Translations under genes and position numbers: made by a program | Assembly: GCA_947629725.1 (NCBI GenBank) | Contig: CANREU010000010.1 | Location: 1-19,241, forward strand | Reading direction: 5' to 3' | From: an uncultured Clostridia bacterium | GTDB taxonomy: Bacteria > Bacillota > Clostridia > Christensenellales > Borkfalkiaceae | Length of the DNA stretch: 19,241 bases | The notes under the pieces: model-generated | Told to the model about the DNA's origin: nothing | Databases searched by the model: none | The model's input: only the letters and a program-made list of their open reading frames with translations | Shown: piece by piece, positions 1 to 6,357 of the stretch | Layout of the letters: every line of letters starts with the position of its first letter | How positions within the stretch are numbered: the first letter of the stretch is position 1

Positions 1-496
1 TGCTGAACGCCATCACCGCCGAGAAGATCATCATCATGGGGCTCCTCACCGCCACACGGATGATCATCATGAAGGACATCTGCACGTTGCCGACGTCCGT
101 CGTCATGCGGGTGACGAGGGAGGGCGTGGAGAACTTATCGATGTTCTCGAAGGAGAACTCCTGCACCTTGTAGTAGAGGTCCTTGCGAAGGTTCTTCGCA
201 AACCCCGTCGAGGCGCGGGCGCAGAAGACGCCCGAGAGCGCTCCGCAGATGAGGGACGCGACGGCGATCGCCACGAGGATGAGGGCGTATTGCCCGATGC
301 CGAGGGTCATCCACGAGGTACCCGACCCCCACATGAGGATCCCGCCGCCTTTCGCCGTGACGCGGATCATCTTGACGAGGTTCGCCGTGATCCACGGGAG
401 CAGGCATTCGAGCACGACCTCGAACGTCACGAAAACGGGAGACAAGATCGTAGAGACCTTGTATTCCCGAATACATTTGGCAAGTCTTCTTATCAA
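1..496 (-). CDS. ABC transporter, permease/ATP-binding half-transporter (N-terminal part, cut by window edge)
   Basis: This is the first 165 codons of an exporter-type ABC half-transporter, probably a membrane protein of the multidrug/lipid exporter class. The reading frame starts at a TTG (496-494) with GGAGG at 509-505, eight bases upstream, and stays open to the window edge. The product begins IRRLAKCIREYKVSTILSPV and has hydrophobic segments near residues 17-42 and 70-95. These are followed by the charged loop KNLRKDLYYKVQEFSFENID and then STPSLVTRMTTDV, which are the hallmark intracellular coupling-loop region of ABC_membrane domains. The nucleotide-binding domain would lie outside the window. 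An overlapping longer frame that begins at 614 is a shadow. It has its own promoter at 607-635 and is separated from sigF by a terminator, so it is an independent transcript. The substrate cannot be told from this part. Confidence 0.85.
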   Translation of the reverse strand, partial: MIRRLAKCIREYKVSTILSPVFVTFEVVLECLLPWITANLVKMIRVTAKGGGILMWGSGTSWMTLGIGQYALILVAIAVASLICGALSGVFCARASTGFAKNLRKDLYYKVQEFSFENIDKFSTPSLVTRMTTDVGNVQMSFMMIIRVAVRSPMMMIFSAVMAFS

Positions 497-504
497 AAAA
501 GTCA

Positions 505-509
505 CCTCC
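505..509 (-). promoter_or_regulatory. Ribosome binding site fixing a TTG start
   Basis: GGAGG on the minus strand sits eight bases before the TTG at 496. It decides the start of the ABC transporter gene, which has no in-frame ATG nearby. Confidence 0.75.
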
Positions 510-606
510 GGATTGCAAAGAAAACCGAACAATTCCCGCATAGAAGAAAAAGGGCCCGGGCTCCGCCGAGAGGGTTCGCGTGCTACGCGGGTAGAATTGT
601 GTACAT

Positions 607-635
607 ATTAACATGGGAAAAATAAAATGTCAAAC
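607..635 (-). promoter_or_regulatory. Sigma-A promoter of the ABC transporter gene
   Basis: On the minus strand TTGACA (635-630) is followed after exactly 17 bases by TAATAT (612-607). A TG one base upstream gives an extended -10. The start of transcription should be near 600, giving a leader of about 100 bases before the TTG start at 496. Confidence 0.8.
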
Positions 636-661
636 GATTGAGAGGGGTTTCCCTCCTTTCA

Positions 662-706
662 CAAAAAAAACATAAAACGAGCCGCGCGGATGCGCGGCGT
701 TTTACG
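662..706 (-). terminator. Intrinsic terminator of the spoIIA operon
   Basis: On the minus strand, directly after the sigF stop, GCCGCGC (698-692) and GCGCGGC (687-681) form a 7-bp GC stem with a 4-base loop. A T-rich run over 679-662 follows. It separates sigF from the downstream ABC transporter promoter. Confidence 0.85.
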
Positions 707-1430
707 TTTCCGTAAGTTCTTTTCGGAATTCCCGCAAAAGGCGGCTCTCGATGCGGGAGATCTGCACCTGCGAGACCCCGACCGCCTTCGCGACTTCGCT
801 CTGCGTCATATCGCGGAAATAGCGCAGAAAGACGATCTTCTTCTCCCGCTCGGGGAGCTTCTCGATCGCCTCTTTCAGCACCATCTTTTCGAGCATGTCG
901 TCCTGGTCCTCCCCTGCGGGGAGCCGCTCCAAAAGGGGCGCCGCCTTTTCGTCTTTATAGTCCCCCTCCTCATAGATGGAGACGGGCATCCGCGAGGAGC
1001 CCATCGTGAACACCACCTCGCTCTCGTCCATGTGGAAGACTTCCGCGAGCTCCTTCACGGAGGGCTGCTCCCCGTGCTCGGCGGCGTAGGACTCCACATG
1101 GCGGTTGATCTCCCGCGCCGTCTTCTTCATCGCGCGCGAGACCTTCACGCTTCCGTCGTCCCGCAAAAAGCGCTTGATCTCCCCCGCGATCATGGGCACC
1201 GCGTAGGTCGAAAACCGTACCCCATATCCCTCATTGAAGCCCGCGATCGCCTTCAAAAACCCCATGCAGGCGAGGGAAAAGAGGTCGTCGTAATCCACCC
1301 CCTTCCCGAGGTATCGCCGCAGAATGCTCTTCAAAAGGGAAGTGTTGTTGGCGACGAGCTCCTCCTTCGCGGCGGCGTCCCCCTCCTTCGCACGGCGGAG
1401 AAGGGCGAGCGTCTCCCTCTCATCGAGCAT
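702..1430 (-). CDS. sigF: RNA polymerase sporulation sigma factor sigma-F
   Basis: Sigma-F directs early forespore transcription after asymmetric division and is held inactive by SpoIIAB. The 242-residue product has the sigma-70 layout: region 2 near residues 45-105 (DDLFSLACMGFLKAIAGF, then RFSTYAVPMIAGEIKRFLRD), a region 3 around 115-160, and a region 4 helix-turn-helix at about 210-235 (MTQSEVAKAVGVSQVQISRI). Length is typical for SigF/SigG. The order spoIIAA-spoIIAB-sigma distinguishes it from sigma-G. Its ATG at 1430 overlaps the end of spoIIAB by 11 bases, which suggests translational coupling and matched amounts of sigma and anti-sigma. A terminator follows directly. Confidence 0.95.
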   Translation of the reverse strand: MLDERETLALLRRAKEGDAAAKEELVANNTSLLKSILRRYLGKGVDYDDLFSLACMGFLKAIAGFNEGYGVRFSTYAVPMIAGEIKRFLRDDGSVKVSRAMKKTAREINRHVESYAAEHGEQPSVKELAEVFHMDESEVVFTMGSSRMPVSIYEEGDYKDEKAAPLLERLPAGEDQDDMLEKMVLKEAIEKLPEREKKIVFLRYFRDMTQSEVAKAVGVSQVQISRIESRLLREFRKELTET

Positions 1431-1854
1431 CGGGCTCCGCCTTTTTGAACGTCTTGCTCATCTTCACGCGGGTCCCCTTCCCCTCCTCCGAGACGACCGA
1501 AAAATCGGTCATGAAGGTCTGCATGATGGTGAACCCCATCCCCGAGCGCTCCCCGTCCGCAAGGGTGGTGAAGAAGGGGGCGAGCGCCTCCGTCACGTTC
1601 CCGATCCCCCGCCCCTCGTCCGATATTTCAACGTCGAGACGGCCTTCCTCCGTCTTGCAGACGATCTCGATCCACCCCTCCCTTCCCGCATAGCCGTGCA
1701 CGATGCAGTTGGTCACCGCCTCGGAGACAGCGGTCTTCACGTCCGAGAGCTCCGAAAGGCTCGGTTCGAGGGGGAGCGCGAACGCAGCCACGCAGTTCCG
1801 CGCAAACGTTTCGTTCTCCGAACGGGAGAGAAATTTGAGCCGCATTTCATTCAT
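1420..1854 (-). CDS. spoIIAB: Anti-sigma-F factor / serine kinase SpoIIAB
   Basis: SpoIIAB binds and silences sigma-F and phosphorylates SpoIIAA. The 144-residue protein is a GHKL-fold ATPase. The N box is seen in DVKTAVSEAVTNCIVHGY, the G1 box in ISDEGRGIG, and the G2 lid in DGERSGMGFTIMQTFM. Length is normal for the family. Its start is 10 bases beyond the spoIIAA stop, and the AAGGA ribosome binding site overlaps that stop (TAAGGA). Its 3' end overlaps sigF. It acts in the cytoplasm as part of the partner-switching trio. Confidence 0.95.
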   Translation of the reverse strand: MNEMRLKFLSRSENETFARNCVAAFALPLEPSLSELSDVKTAVSEAVTNCIVHGYAGREGWIEIVCKTEEGRLDVEISDEGRGIGNVTEALAPFFTTLADGERSGMGFTIMQTFMTDFSVVSEEGKGTRVKMSKTFKKAEPDAR

Positions 1855-1864
1855 ATCGTCATCC

Positions 1865-2173
1865 TTACAGCTTGGGCATCAGCGTGTAAACGCCGCTGAG
1901 CGCAAGAATTTTGTCCGCGCTTGCATCGGGGTTTTCGAGATACATGTCCATGCCGAAACTCTTGAGTTTTTTGTATCGGCCGATGAGAAACCCGATGCCC
2001 GTCGAATCCATGAATTTGACCCCCGCGAGATTGAACACGGCGCGCGAAAGCCCCGCGTTCTCCTCGATGGCACGGTCCGCCTGCCCGCGGACCTCCGCGA
2101 CGGAGTGCTCGTCGAGCTCCCCCGAAAGATAGAGGTAGAGGTCGTTCCCCCGCCTGTTGCTCTGCAATTTCAT
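1865..2173 (-). CDS. spoIIAA: Anti-sigma-F factor antagonist SpoIIAA
   Basis: SpoIIAA is a STAS-domain protein that, when unphosphorylated, releases sigma-F from SpoIIAB. The 102-residue product contains the STAS core GELDEHSVAEVRGQAD and the phosphorylation loop FMDSTGIGFLIGRY. Ser57 of this protein, within Met-Asp-Ser-Thr-Gly, is the residue expected to be phosphorylated by SpoIIAB. I chose the ATG at 2173 because GGGAGG stands at 2185-2180 and the product then begins like known SpoIIAA. A start 25 codons further upstream is open but adds a non-homologous extension. It is the first gene of the operon. Confidence 0.93.
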   Translation of the reverse strand: MKLQSNRRGNDLYLYLSGELDEHSVAEVRGQADRAIEENAGLSRAVFNLAGVKFMDSTGIGFLIGRYKKLKSFGMDMYLENPDASADKILALSGVYTLMPKL

Positions 2174-2204
2174 CTTTTTCCTCCCTGCGATCGCGATCAC
2201 GCCG

Positions 2205-2213
2205 ATTATAACA
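2205..2213 (-). promoter_or_regulatory. Possible extended -10 promoter of spoIIA
   Basis: On the minus strand TGTTATAAT ends 32 bases before the spoIIAA start. It is a good extended -10, but no convincing -35 lies 16-18 bases upstream. Known spoIIA operons use sigma-H; I could not identify a clear sigma-H site, so this is tentative. Confidence 0.35.
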
Positions 2214-2309
2214 GGCGCGGCAGGGCGTATTTTCGGGGATATTGGCAAAGAAAAGGAGATCTCGCCGAAAAAAAGTTTTTCAAAATGGAGAAAAGACGCG
2301 CAAAAACAC

Positions 2310-2338
2310 TTGACTTTTCGCGGGGATTATACTATGAT
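2310..2338 (+). promoter_or_regulatory. Promoter of the tRNA array
   Basis: TTGACT (2310-2315) and TATGAT (2333-2338) are separated by 17 bases. Transcription would begin near 2345, about 29 bases before the first tRNA. It points away from the spoIIA operon. Confidence 0.7.
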
Positions 2339-2373
2339 AATCAAGCGTTCCATAGAGAGCGTTCCGTTTCCAC

Positions 2374-2450
2374 GGGCCTTTAGCGCAGTTGGTCAGAGCA
2401 GTCGGCTCATAACCGATCGGTCCGCGGTTCGAGTCCGTGAAGGCCCACCA
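2374..2450 (+). tRNA. tRNA with CAT anticodon (elongator Met or Ile2)
   Basis: A 77-base cloverleaf: acceptor GGGCCTT pairs with AAGGCCC, the anticodon stem-loop is TCGGCTCATAACCGA with CAT, the T arm is CGCGG/CCGTG, and CCA is encoded (2448-2450). A CAT tRNA can be elongator Met or Ile2, whose anticodon is modified by TilS. The body resembles both clostridial Met and Ile2 genes, so identity is left open. It is not an initiator type, since it lacks the three G-C pairs next to the anticodon loop. Confidence 0.9.
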
Positions 2451-2453
2451 CTC

Positions 2454-2487
2454 GGGCGCACGGCGGCGCGGGAGTCCGCCTGCGCCC
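2454..2487 (+). other. Stem-loop in first tRNA spacer
   Basis: GGGCGCA (2454-2460) pairs with TGCGCCC (2481-2487), and inside it GGCGG (2462-2466) pairs with CCGCC (2476-2480). A single bulged C separates the two helices. No T run follows, so it is more likely a processing or spacer structure than a terminator. Confidence 0.6.
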
Positions 2488-2511
2488 CCCTTCGGAACGC
2501 AAACTTGAAAT

Positions 2512-2588
2512 GGCCCAGTAGCTCAGTTGGTTAGAGCGCCAGCCTGTCACGCTGGAGGTCGACGGTTCGAGCCCGTTCTGGGTCGCCA
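2512..2588 (+). tRNA. tRNA-Asp (GTC)
   Basis: A 77-base cloverleaf: acceptor GGCCCAG/CTGGGTC with one G-T pair, anticodon arm CCAGCCTGTCACGCTGG with GTC, discriminator G73 as expected for Asp, and CCA encoded at 2586-2588. Confidence 0.96.
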
Positions 2589-2596
2589 AAGTTTGG

Positions 2597-2624
2597 GAAG
2601 CCTCATTCGGAGGAATGAGGCTTC
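2597..2624 (+). other. Perfect stem-loop in second tRNA spacer
   Basis: GAAGCCTCATT (2597-2607) and AATGAGGCTTC (2614-2624) form a perfect 11-bp stem with a 6-base loop, only 9 bases after tRNA-Asp and 5 before tRNA-Phe. It is not followed by a U tract. Confidence 0.7.
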
Positions 2625-2629
2625 TATAC

Positions 2630-2705
2630 GGCTTGGTAGCTCAGTTGGTAGAGCGGAGGACTGAAAATCCTTATGTCGGCGGTTCGATTCCACCCCAAGC
2701 CACCA
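2630..2705 (+). tRNA. tRNA-Phe (GAA)
   Basis: A 76-base cloverleaf: acceptor GGCTTGG/CCAAGCC, anticodon arm AGGACTGAAAATCCT with GAA, T arm GGCGG/CCACC, A73 and encoded CCA (2703-2705). Confidence 0.96.
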
Positions 2706-2729
2706 CGTCGCAACTCTGCGCCTTTCGCG

Positions 2730-2813
2730 GGTTTTCGCGTAGGCGCGAAAACCTCGCGTTTTACGCAGGTTGCTCCTCTTTCGTCAAAAATCTTTGCTGC
2801 GCAAATCTTTTTG
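2730..2813 (+). other. Two stem-loops in third tRNA spacer
   Basis: In the 149-base gap between tRNA-Phe and tRNA-Thr, GGTTTTCGCG (2730-2739) pairs perfectly with CGCGAAAACC (2744-2753) around a TAGG loop. A second hairpin uses CAAAAA (2785-2790) with TTTTTG (2808-2813) and TTTGC (2793-2797) with GCAAA (2801-2805), with a TC/TC internal loop. No gene is seen in this gap. Confidence 0.6.
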
Positions 2814-2854
2814 ATGAGAATTGAGGAAAATTATATCGTCCTCTATGAGGACAT

Positions 2855-2930
2855 GCCGGTGTAGCTCAATCGGCAGAGCAACTGATTTGTAATCAGTAGG
2901 TTGCAGGTTCAATTCCCGTCACCGGCTCCA
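2855..2930 (+). tRNA. tRNA-Thr (TGT)
   Basis: A 76-base cloverleaf: acceptor GCCGGTG/CACCGGC, anticodon arm CTGATTTGTAATCAG with TGT, T73 and encoded CCA (2928-2930). Confidence 0.96.
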
Positions 2931-2956
2931 CCGATCGACTTTACAATTTCATATAC

Positions 2957-3073
<117 letters not shown>

Positions 3074-3166
3074 GGCGGAAAGAGACAGCCGTGCGGGCGC
3101 CGCTCGGCGGTCTTAACGGAAAGTCTCCCCCCGCGTCTTCCGCGGCGCCGAACATGCGCGCTCCCG

Positions 3167-3196
3167 TTGACAACCCGCCCGCGGGCGTGGTATAAT
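3167..3196 (+). promoter_or_regulatory. Promoter of the AraC-type gene with palindrome in the spacer
   Basis: TTGACA (3167-3172) and TATAAT (3191-3196) match consensus perfectly and are 18 bases apart. The standard distance from the -10 puts the +1 base on the A of the ATG at 3203. The spacer contains a perfect 12-base palindrome, CGCCCGCGGGCG (3176-3187), a possible operator. Confidence 0.85.
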
Positions 3197-3202
3197 ACGG
3201 GT

Positions 3203-4000
3203 ATGAGCGTTCTCAACGTCAACGTGAAATACACCCGCTTTATGCGGTACGACAGGGTCCCCCTCGATATTCCCGTGCACAGTCACCCCTATTGCGAGAT
3301 CGTGTACTATGTGAGCGGGACGGGTTACGGCAAGATCGGGGACCTCGAATACCGCTACGGTCCCGACACCTTCGTCTTCATTCCGACGGGCGTATTACAC
3401 TCCGAATATGCCGAAACGGTGAGCTCCCACTATCTCATCGGGCTCACCTACGGCGGGGAATTCCCCATCGTTCCCATGGGGTTTTACAAGGACACGTCGG
3501 ACGGAAAACTGCTCGATCTCTTCATCCGCACGCAGTCTGAGCTCAAGACTTCCCAGCCCTTCTACGAGATGTATATCGACACTCTCGCCGAGCAGATCCT
3601 CATCACGATCGCGCGGAAGTTCTCGGGGATGCGCAACCTCGTCTCCTCCAAGCTGCAGACGGCGATCGCCTTCCTCAATTCCTACTACTTCAATGACATC
3701 GACTTGAAGGCGCTCGCGCAGTCCGTCTATTACAGTTACGACCGCTTCCGCCATCTCTTCGCGGAGCAGACGGGGCTCTCCCCGCAGCAGTATCTCATCC
3801 GCCTCCGCCTCGACCATGCGGCGCAATATCTCGAGCAGACCCCGCACTCCGTCTCCGAGATCGCGCGGCTTGTGGGGTACCATTCCGATTCCGCGCTTAT
3901 CATCGACTTCAAAAAGCGATACGGCAAGACGCCTGCGCAATACCGCAAAAAATTTGCGCTCGACGTGGAGCAGAGCAATTACGACGTGCAAGAAAAATAA
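3203..4000 (+). CDS. AraC-family transcriptional regulator with cupin sensor domain
   Basis: A 265-residue regulator. The N-terminal cupin-like sensor (about residues 15-95) shows HSHPYCEIVYYVSGTGYGKI with His26, His28 and Glu32. The C-terminal double helix-turn-helix (about 150-250) shows DLKALAQSVYYSYDRFRHLF and then VSEIARLVGYHSDSALIIDF with KKRYGKTPAQYRK, the AraC signature. Such proteins commonly switch on sugar-use genes after binding a sugar. The ATG at 3203 is preferred over upstream starts because a consensus promoter ends six bases before it. There is no Shine-Dalgarno, so the mRNA is probably leaderless. It faces the seven-gene transport operon tail to tail and is a plausible regulator of it, which is inference. 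Confidence 0.9.
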   Translation: MSVLNVNVKYTRFMRYDRVPLDIPVHSHPYCEIVYYVSGTGYGKIGDLEYRYGPDTFVFIPTGVLHSEYAETVSSHYLIGLTYGGEFPIVPMGFYKDTSDGKLLDLFIRTQSELKTSQPFYEMYIDTLAEQILITIARKFSGMRNLVSSKLQTAIAFLNSYYFNDIDLKALAQSVYYSYDRFRHLFAEQTGLSPQQYLIRLRLDHAAQYLEQTPHSVSEIARLVGYHSDSALIIDFKKRYGKTPAQYRKKFALDVEQSNYDVQEK

Positions 4001-4041
4001 CCGCCCGCAAATGCGGACGGCATTCCATAGCCGCAAGAAAG

Positions 4042-4075
4042 GACCCGCTCCGAGAGGAGCGGGTCTTCTGTTGTT
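4042..4075. terminator. Bidirectional terminator between the AraC gene and the transport operon
   Basis: GACCCGCTCC (4042-4051) and GGAGCGGGTC (4056-4065) form a perfect 10-bp stem with a GAGA loop. On the plus strand it is followed by TTCTGTTGTT, and on the minus strand by CTTTCTT. It sits between two convergent genes. Confidence 0.75.
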
Positions 4076-4953
4076 CAGAGAAGTCCGTCTATTGCCGCCG
4101 CGGCGCGGGAGCGGTCGGGCGTCCGCACGACATAGCGGTTGCCTTCGCCGGCACGGAAAGCCGCAACGCCGTCGCCGCCGACCGAAACAGTCCCCCTTTC
4201 ATACACGAAGAGTTCTTCGCCGAGCCCGCAGGCGAGGAGCGCCGCGATCGGGTCCCAGCTTTCCCTGCCGAGCGGGATCTCCTCAAAGGGAACGCCGTAT
4301 TGGTTGACAAAAAAACAGCGCATGGCATACCAAGCGGGGTGGTCTCCGCGGTTTTTCAGCGGGGAACCCGTGAGAACATCGTGTCCCGCCTCGAAGGGGA
4401 CGAACACGATCGGCACAGGGCAATGCTCTGCGACGTAGCGCGCGGAGGCGGGATCCTGTTGCACGTTGAACTCCGCGGCAGGGGCGTCGAACCGTCCTGC
4501 CATGGCATACACGCACTTCACCCTCTCCCGCACGAGCGCTTCCCCGGTAAGCGGGCTGAACGTGTCCGCTCCGCTTTGCAGAAGTTCCGCCACGTTTGAA
4601 AGTGGTCCCGTGGCGAGAAGCACCGTCTCCCTCCGTTCCGCAAGCGTTTTGCGCATGAGAGGGACGGGCAGGACGGCGGAATCCTCGGTGTGGTAGCGTG
4701 CCATGAGCGCCCGCCCGTAGTTATCCACGCAATCGCAGGGGAGGACGGGCGCGCGCATATGCGCCAGCGGAAGTTCTCTGCCGTAATGGTTGAGAATCGC
4801 TCTCACGGCGGCGGACGACCCCGTCCGTGTCGAACTCGTCGTGACGGCGCACAGTCGCACCCTCCCCCTCTGTTCCAGTGAGAGGAGCAGAGAGAGCGCG
4901 ACCGCGTCGTCGCAATCCACGCCCATATCAGTATCGAAAAGAATCTCTCTCAT
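4075..4953 (-). CDS. Inosine/uridine-preferring nucleoside hydrolase family protein
   Basis: Family members hydrolyse an N-glycosidic bond to ribose, using a calcium site built from aspartates. The 292-residue product shows the N-terminal metal motif DTDMGVDCDDAVAL (residues 7-20), TGPLSNVAELL (115-125) and AEFNVQQDPASARYV (160-174), all family landmarks. No signal peptide is seen, so it should be cytoplasmic. Where classical enzymes have His-Asp-Pro near the C-terminus, this one has Ser-Trp-Asp-Pro (232-235), so the usual general-acid His is Trp. That places it in an IUNH-like subgroup whose substrate may not be a nucleoside. It is the last gene of the operon, 13 bases after the propeller lipoprotein gene, and ends at a terminator. 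Confidence 0.85.
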   Translation of the reverse strand: MREILFDTDMGVDCDDAVALSLLLSLEQRGRVRLCAVTTSSTRTGSSAAVRAILNHYGRELPLAHMRAPVLPCDCVDNYGRALMARYHTEDSAVLPVPLMRKTLAERRETVLLATGPLSNVAELLQSGADTFSPLTGEALVRERVKCVYAMAGRFDAPAAEFNVQQDPASARYVAEHCPVPIVFVPFEAGHDVLTGSPLKNRGDHPAWYAMRCFFVNQYGVPFEEIPLGRESWDPIAALLACGLGEELFVYERGTVSVGGDGVAAFRAGEGNRYVVRTPDRSRAAAAIDGLL

Positions 4954-4966
4954 ATTGCTCCGAATG

Positions 4967-6349
4967 TTACAGTTTGCTCACGTCGAGCGCATAACGGCTG
5001 ATGCGGTAGGTGTAGCCGAAGTCGGACCCGGCCGTGGAGGCGGTAACTCCCACCTCAACGGTGTCGGGATCGGGAATCCAGCCGTATTCATCCCGCACAA
5101 GCCCGCAGTTATGGTTGCGCGCATAGCCCGTTCTGTACTCGTCGATGAAGTCCACTTCGTTCCAGCATGCGCGGAGGGCGGGCTCCCCGAAGAAGCAGTC
5201 GCCGAGGACGCTCCCCTCTCCTGCCGTGTTGCGAAGGAATCCGAGATAGGAGTATGCTGCGATATAGGAGGGCTCGTCCGCGAGGAAGGGGAAGCCGTCA
5301 CCGATCATATAGAAGCGGTCCTTCACGGGATCGTAGGCGAGATCGGAGTTCGTACACGCCCAAGTTCCGTATTCGTTCGTATAGTTTGTAATCCCCCTTT
5401 GAACGAGGGTCTCCCGCTTTTCAAGCACGGGATGTTCGAGGTCGGAGAGATCCCAGCGGTCTGCGACCACCCGCCCGATGCCGCCGTTTACGGTGTAGAA
5501 GAGGAGGACTTTGCCCGCCTTATCCACGCTGACCATCGAGGGCTGTCCGACACCCCATTTTCCGTTGAGACGCTCCAAATCATTTTGATAGTACTCCTCG
5601 AACTGCTCGTCGAAGCGGATGAACGCGCGGTTGCGGCGGGTCCACGGGTTGCGCGCGGAGACAAGCCCGTCTACATGGTTTTCATCCTCCGAGGGATCGG
5701 CGGCGTATTCCACGCGGGTCCACGGGCCCGCGGGGTTTTCCGCGACGGCGAGTCCGATCTCGTTGTCCCTGTCTGCCACATAGCAGCCCAAATATGCCAT
5801 GAGATAGGAGTAAGTCTTGTCCTTGTAGTTGAATTTTCCCTTCACGACGGTCGGGTCGCAGGTATGGCGGCGGTCCCATGCTCCGTTGTCCCACGGGACG
5901 TCGTCCTCCACGTTCCCCACGCCGTCGAAATCGAAGGTGCCGAGGTCGAGGGTCTCTTCGGAGGGGGCGAGGGCGATCTCTTCGGGGCTCCAATACCACG
6001 TGCCCTTATACTTCACGCCGTGGCGGTAGCCGATCGCATCGATCACCATGTCGTGCAGGTTGGTGCAATACCAGATATACCGCTCCGTCGCGCTCACCTG
6101 CATGATGGAAGGGCAGTAGTTGTAGAGATACTCTGCATCGGGAATGTCGAACATGCGCGCCTCTTCCTCGGGGGAGAAGGCGTTCGCGCCCTCGGCGACA
6201 TACCCTTCGGGGACTGCCGCCACGGAGGGCTCTTCGGGGGCGGGCGTCCCGCCGCCCCCGCCGCTTCCCTCATCGCAGCCTGCGGCCGCAAAACAAGTCA
6301 CCGTCATCATGGCTCCCAAACACAGCGCCGTCAAATGTCTGAATTTCAT
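4967..6349 (-). CDS. Surface lipoprotein with five-bladed beta-propeller (GH43-like fold), copy 1
   Basis: A 460-residue predicted lipoprotein: signal peptide 1-24 with lipobox AAGC (Cys25) and a glycine-rich linker. The rest resembles the five-bladed propeller found in GH43/GH32-type glycosidases. Blade-start motifs recur: CPSIMQV (79-85), CDPTVVKG (164-171), GVGQPSMVSVDK (266-277), NSDLAYDP (334-341) and GLVRDEYGW (416-424). It is a paralogue of the next gene upstream, with the same motif order and spacing. It may bind or cleave a glycan at the cell surface. I cannot confirm a complete Asp/Asp/Glu catalytic triad. It begins with a GAGGTG ribosome site, eight bases after the preceding gene. 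Confidence 0.75.
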   Translation of the reverse strand: MKFRHLTALCLGAMMTVTCFAAAGCDEGSGGGGGTPAPEEPSVAAVPEGYVAEGANAFSPEEEARMFDIPDAEYLYNYCPSIMQVSATERYIWYCTNLHDMVIDAIGYRHGVKYKGTWYWSPEEIALAPSEETLDLGTFDFDGVGNVEDDVPWDNGAWDRRHTCDPTVVKGKFNYKDKTYSYLMAYLGCYVADRDNEIGLAVAENPAGPWTRVEYAADPSEDENHVDGLVSARNPWTRRNRAFIRFDEQFEEYYQNDLERLNGKWGVGQPSMVSVDKAGKVLLFYTVNGGIGRVVADRWDLSDLEHPVLEKRETLVQRGITNYTNEYGTWACTNSDLAYDPVKDRFYMIGDGFPFLADEPSYIAAYSYLGFLRNTAGEGSVLGDCFFGEPALRACWNEVDFIDEYRTGYARNHNCGLVRDEYGWIPDPDTVEVGVTASTAGSDFGYTYRISRYALDVSKL

Positions 6350-6357
6350 CTTTCACC

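Noticed and set aside
135..614. Long minus-strand frame starting near 614
   Set aside because: It runs in a different frame over the promoter and start of the ABC transporter gene. Its translation is rich in Arg/Asp/His without family features, while the TTG-started frame reads as a clear transporter.
690..1448. 252-codon plus-strand frame over sigF
   Set aside because: It is the reverse-complement shadow of sigF, with the typical Leu/Arg/His-rich shadow composition.
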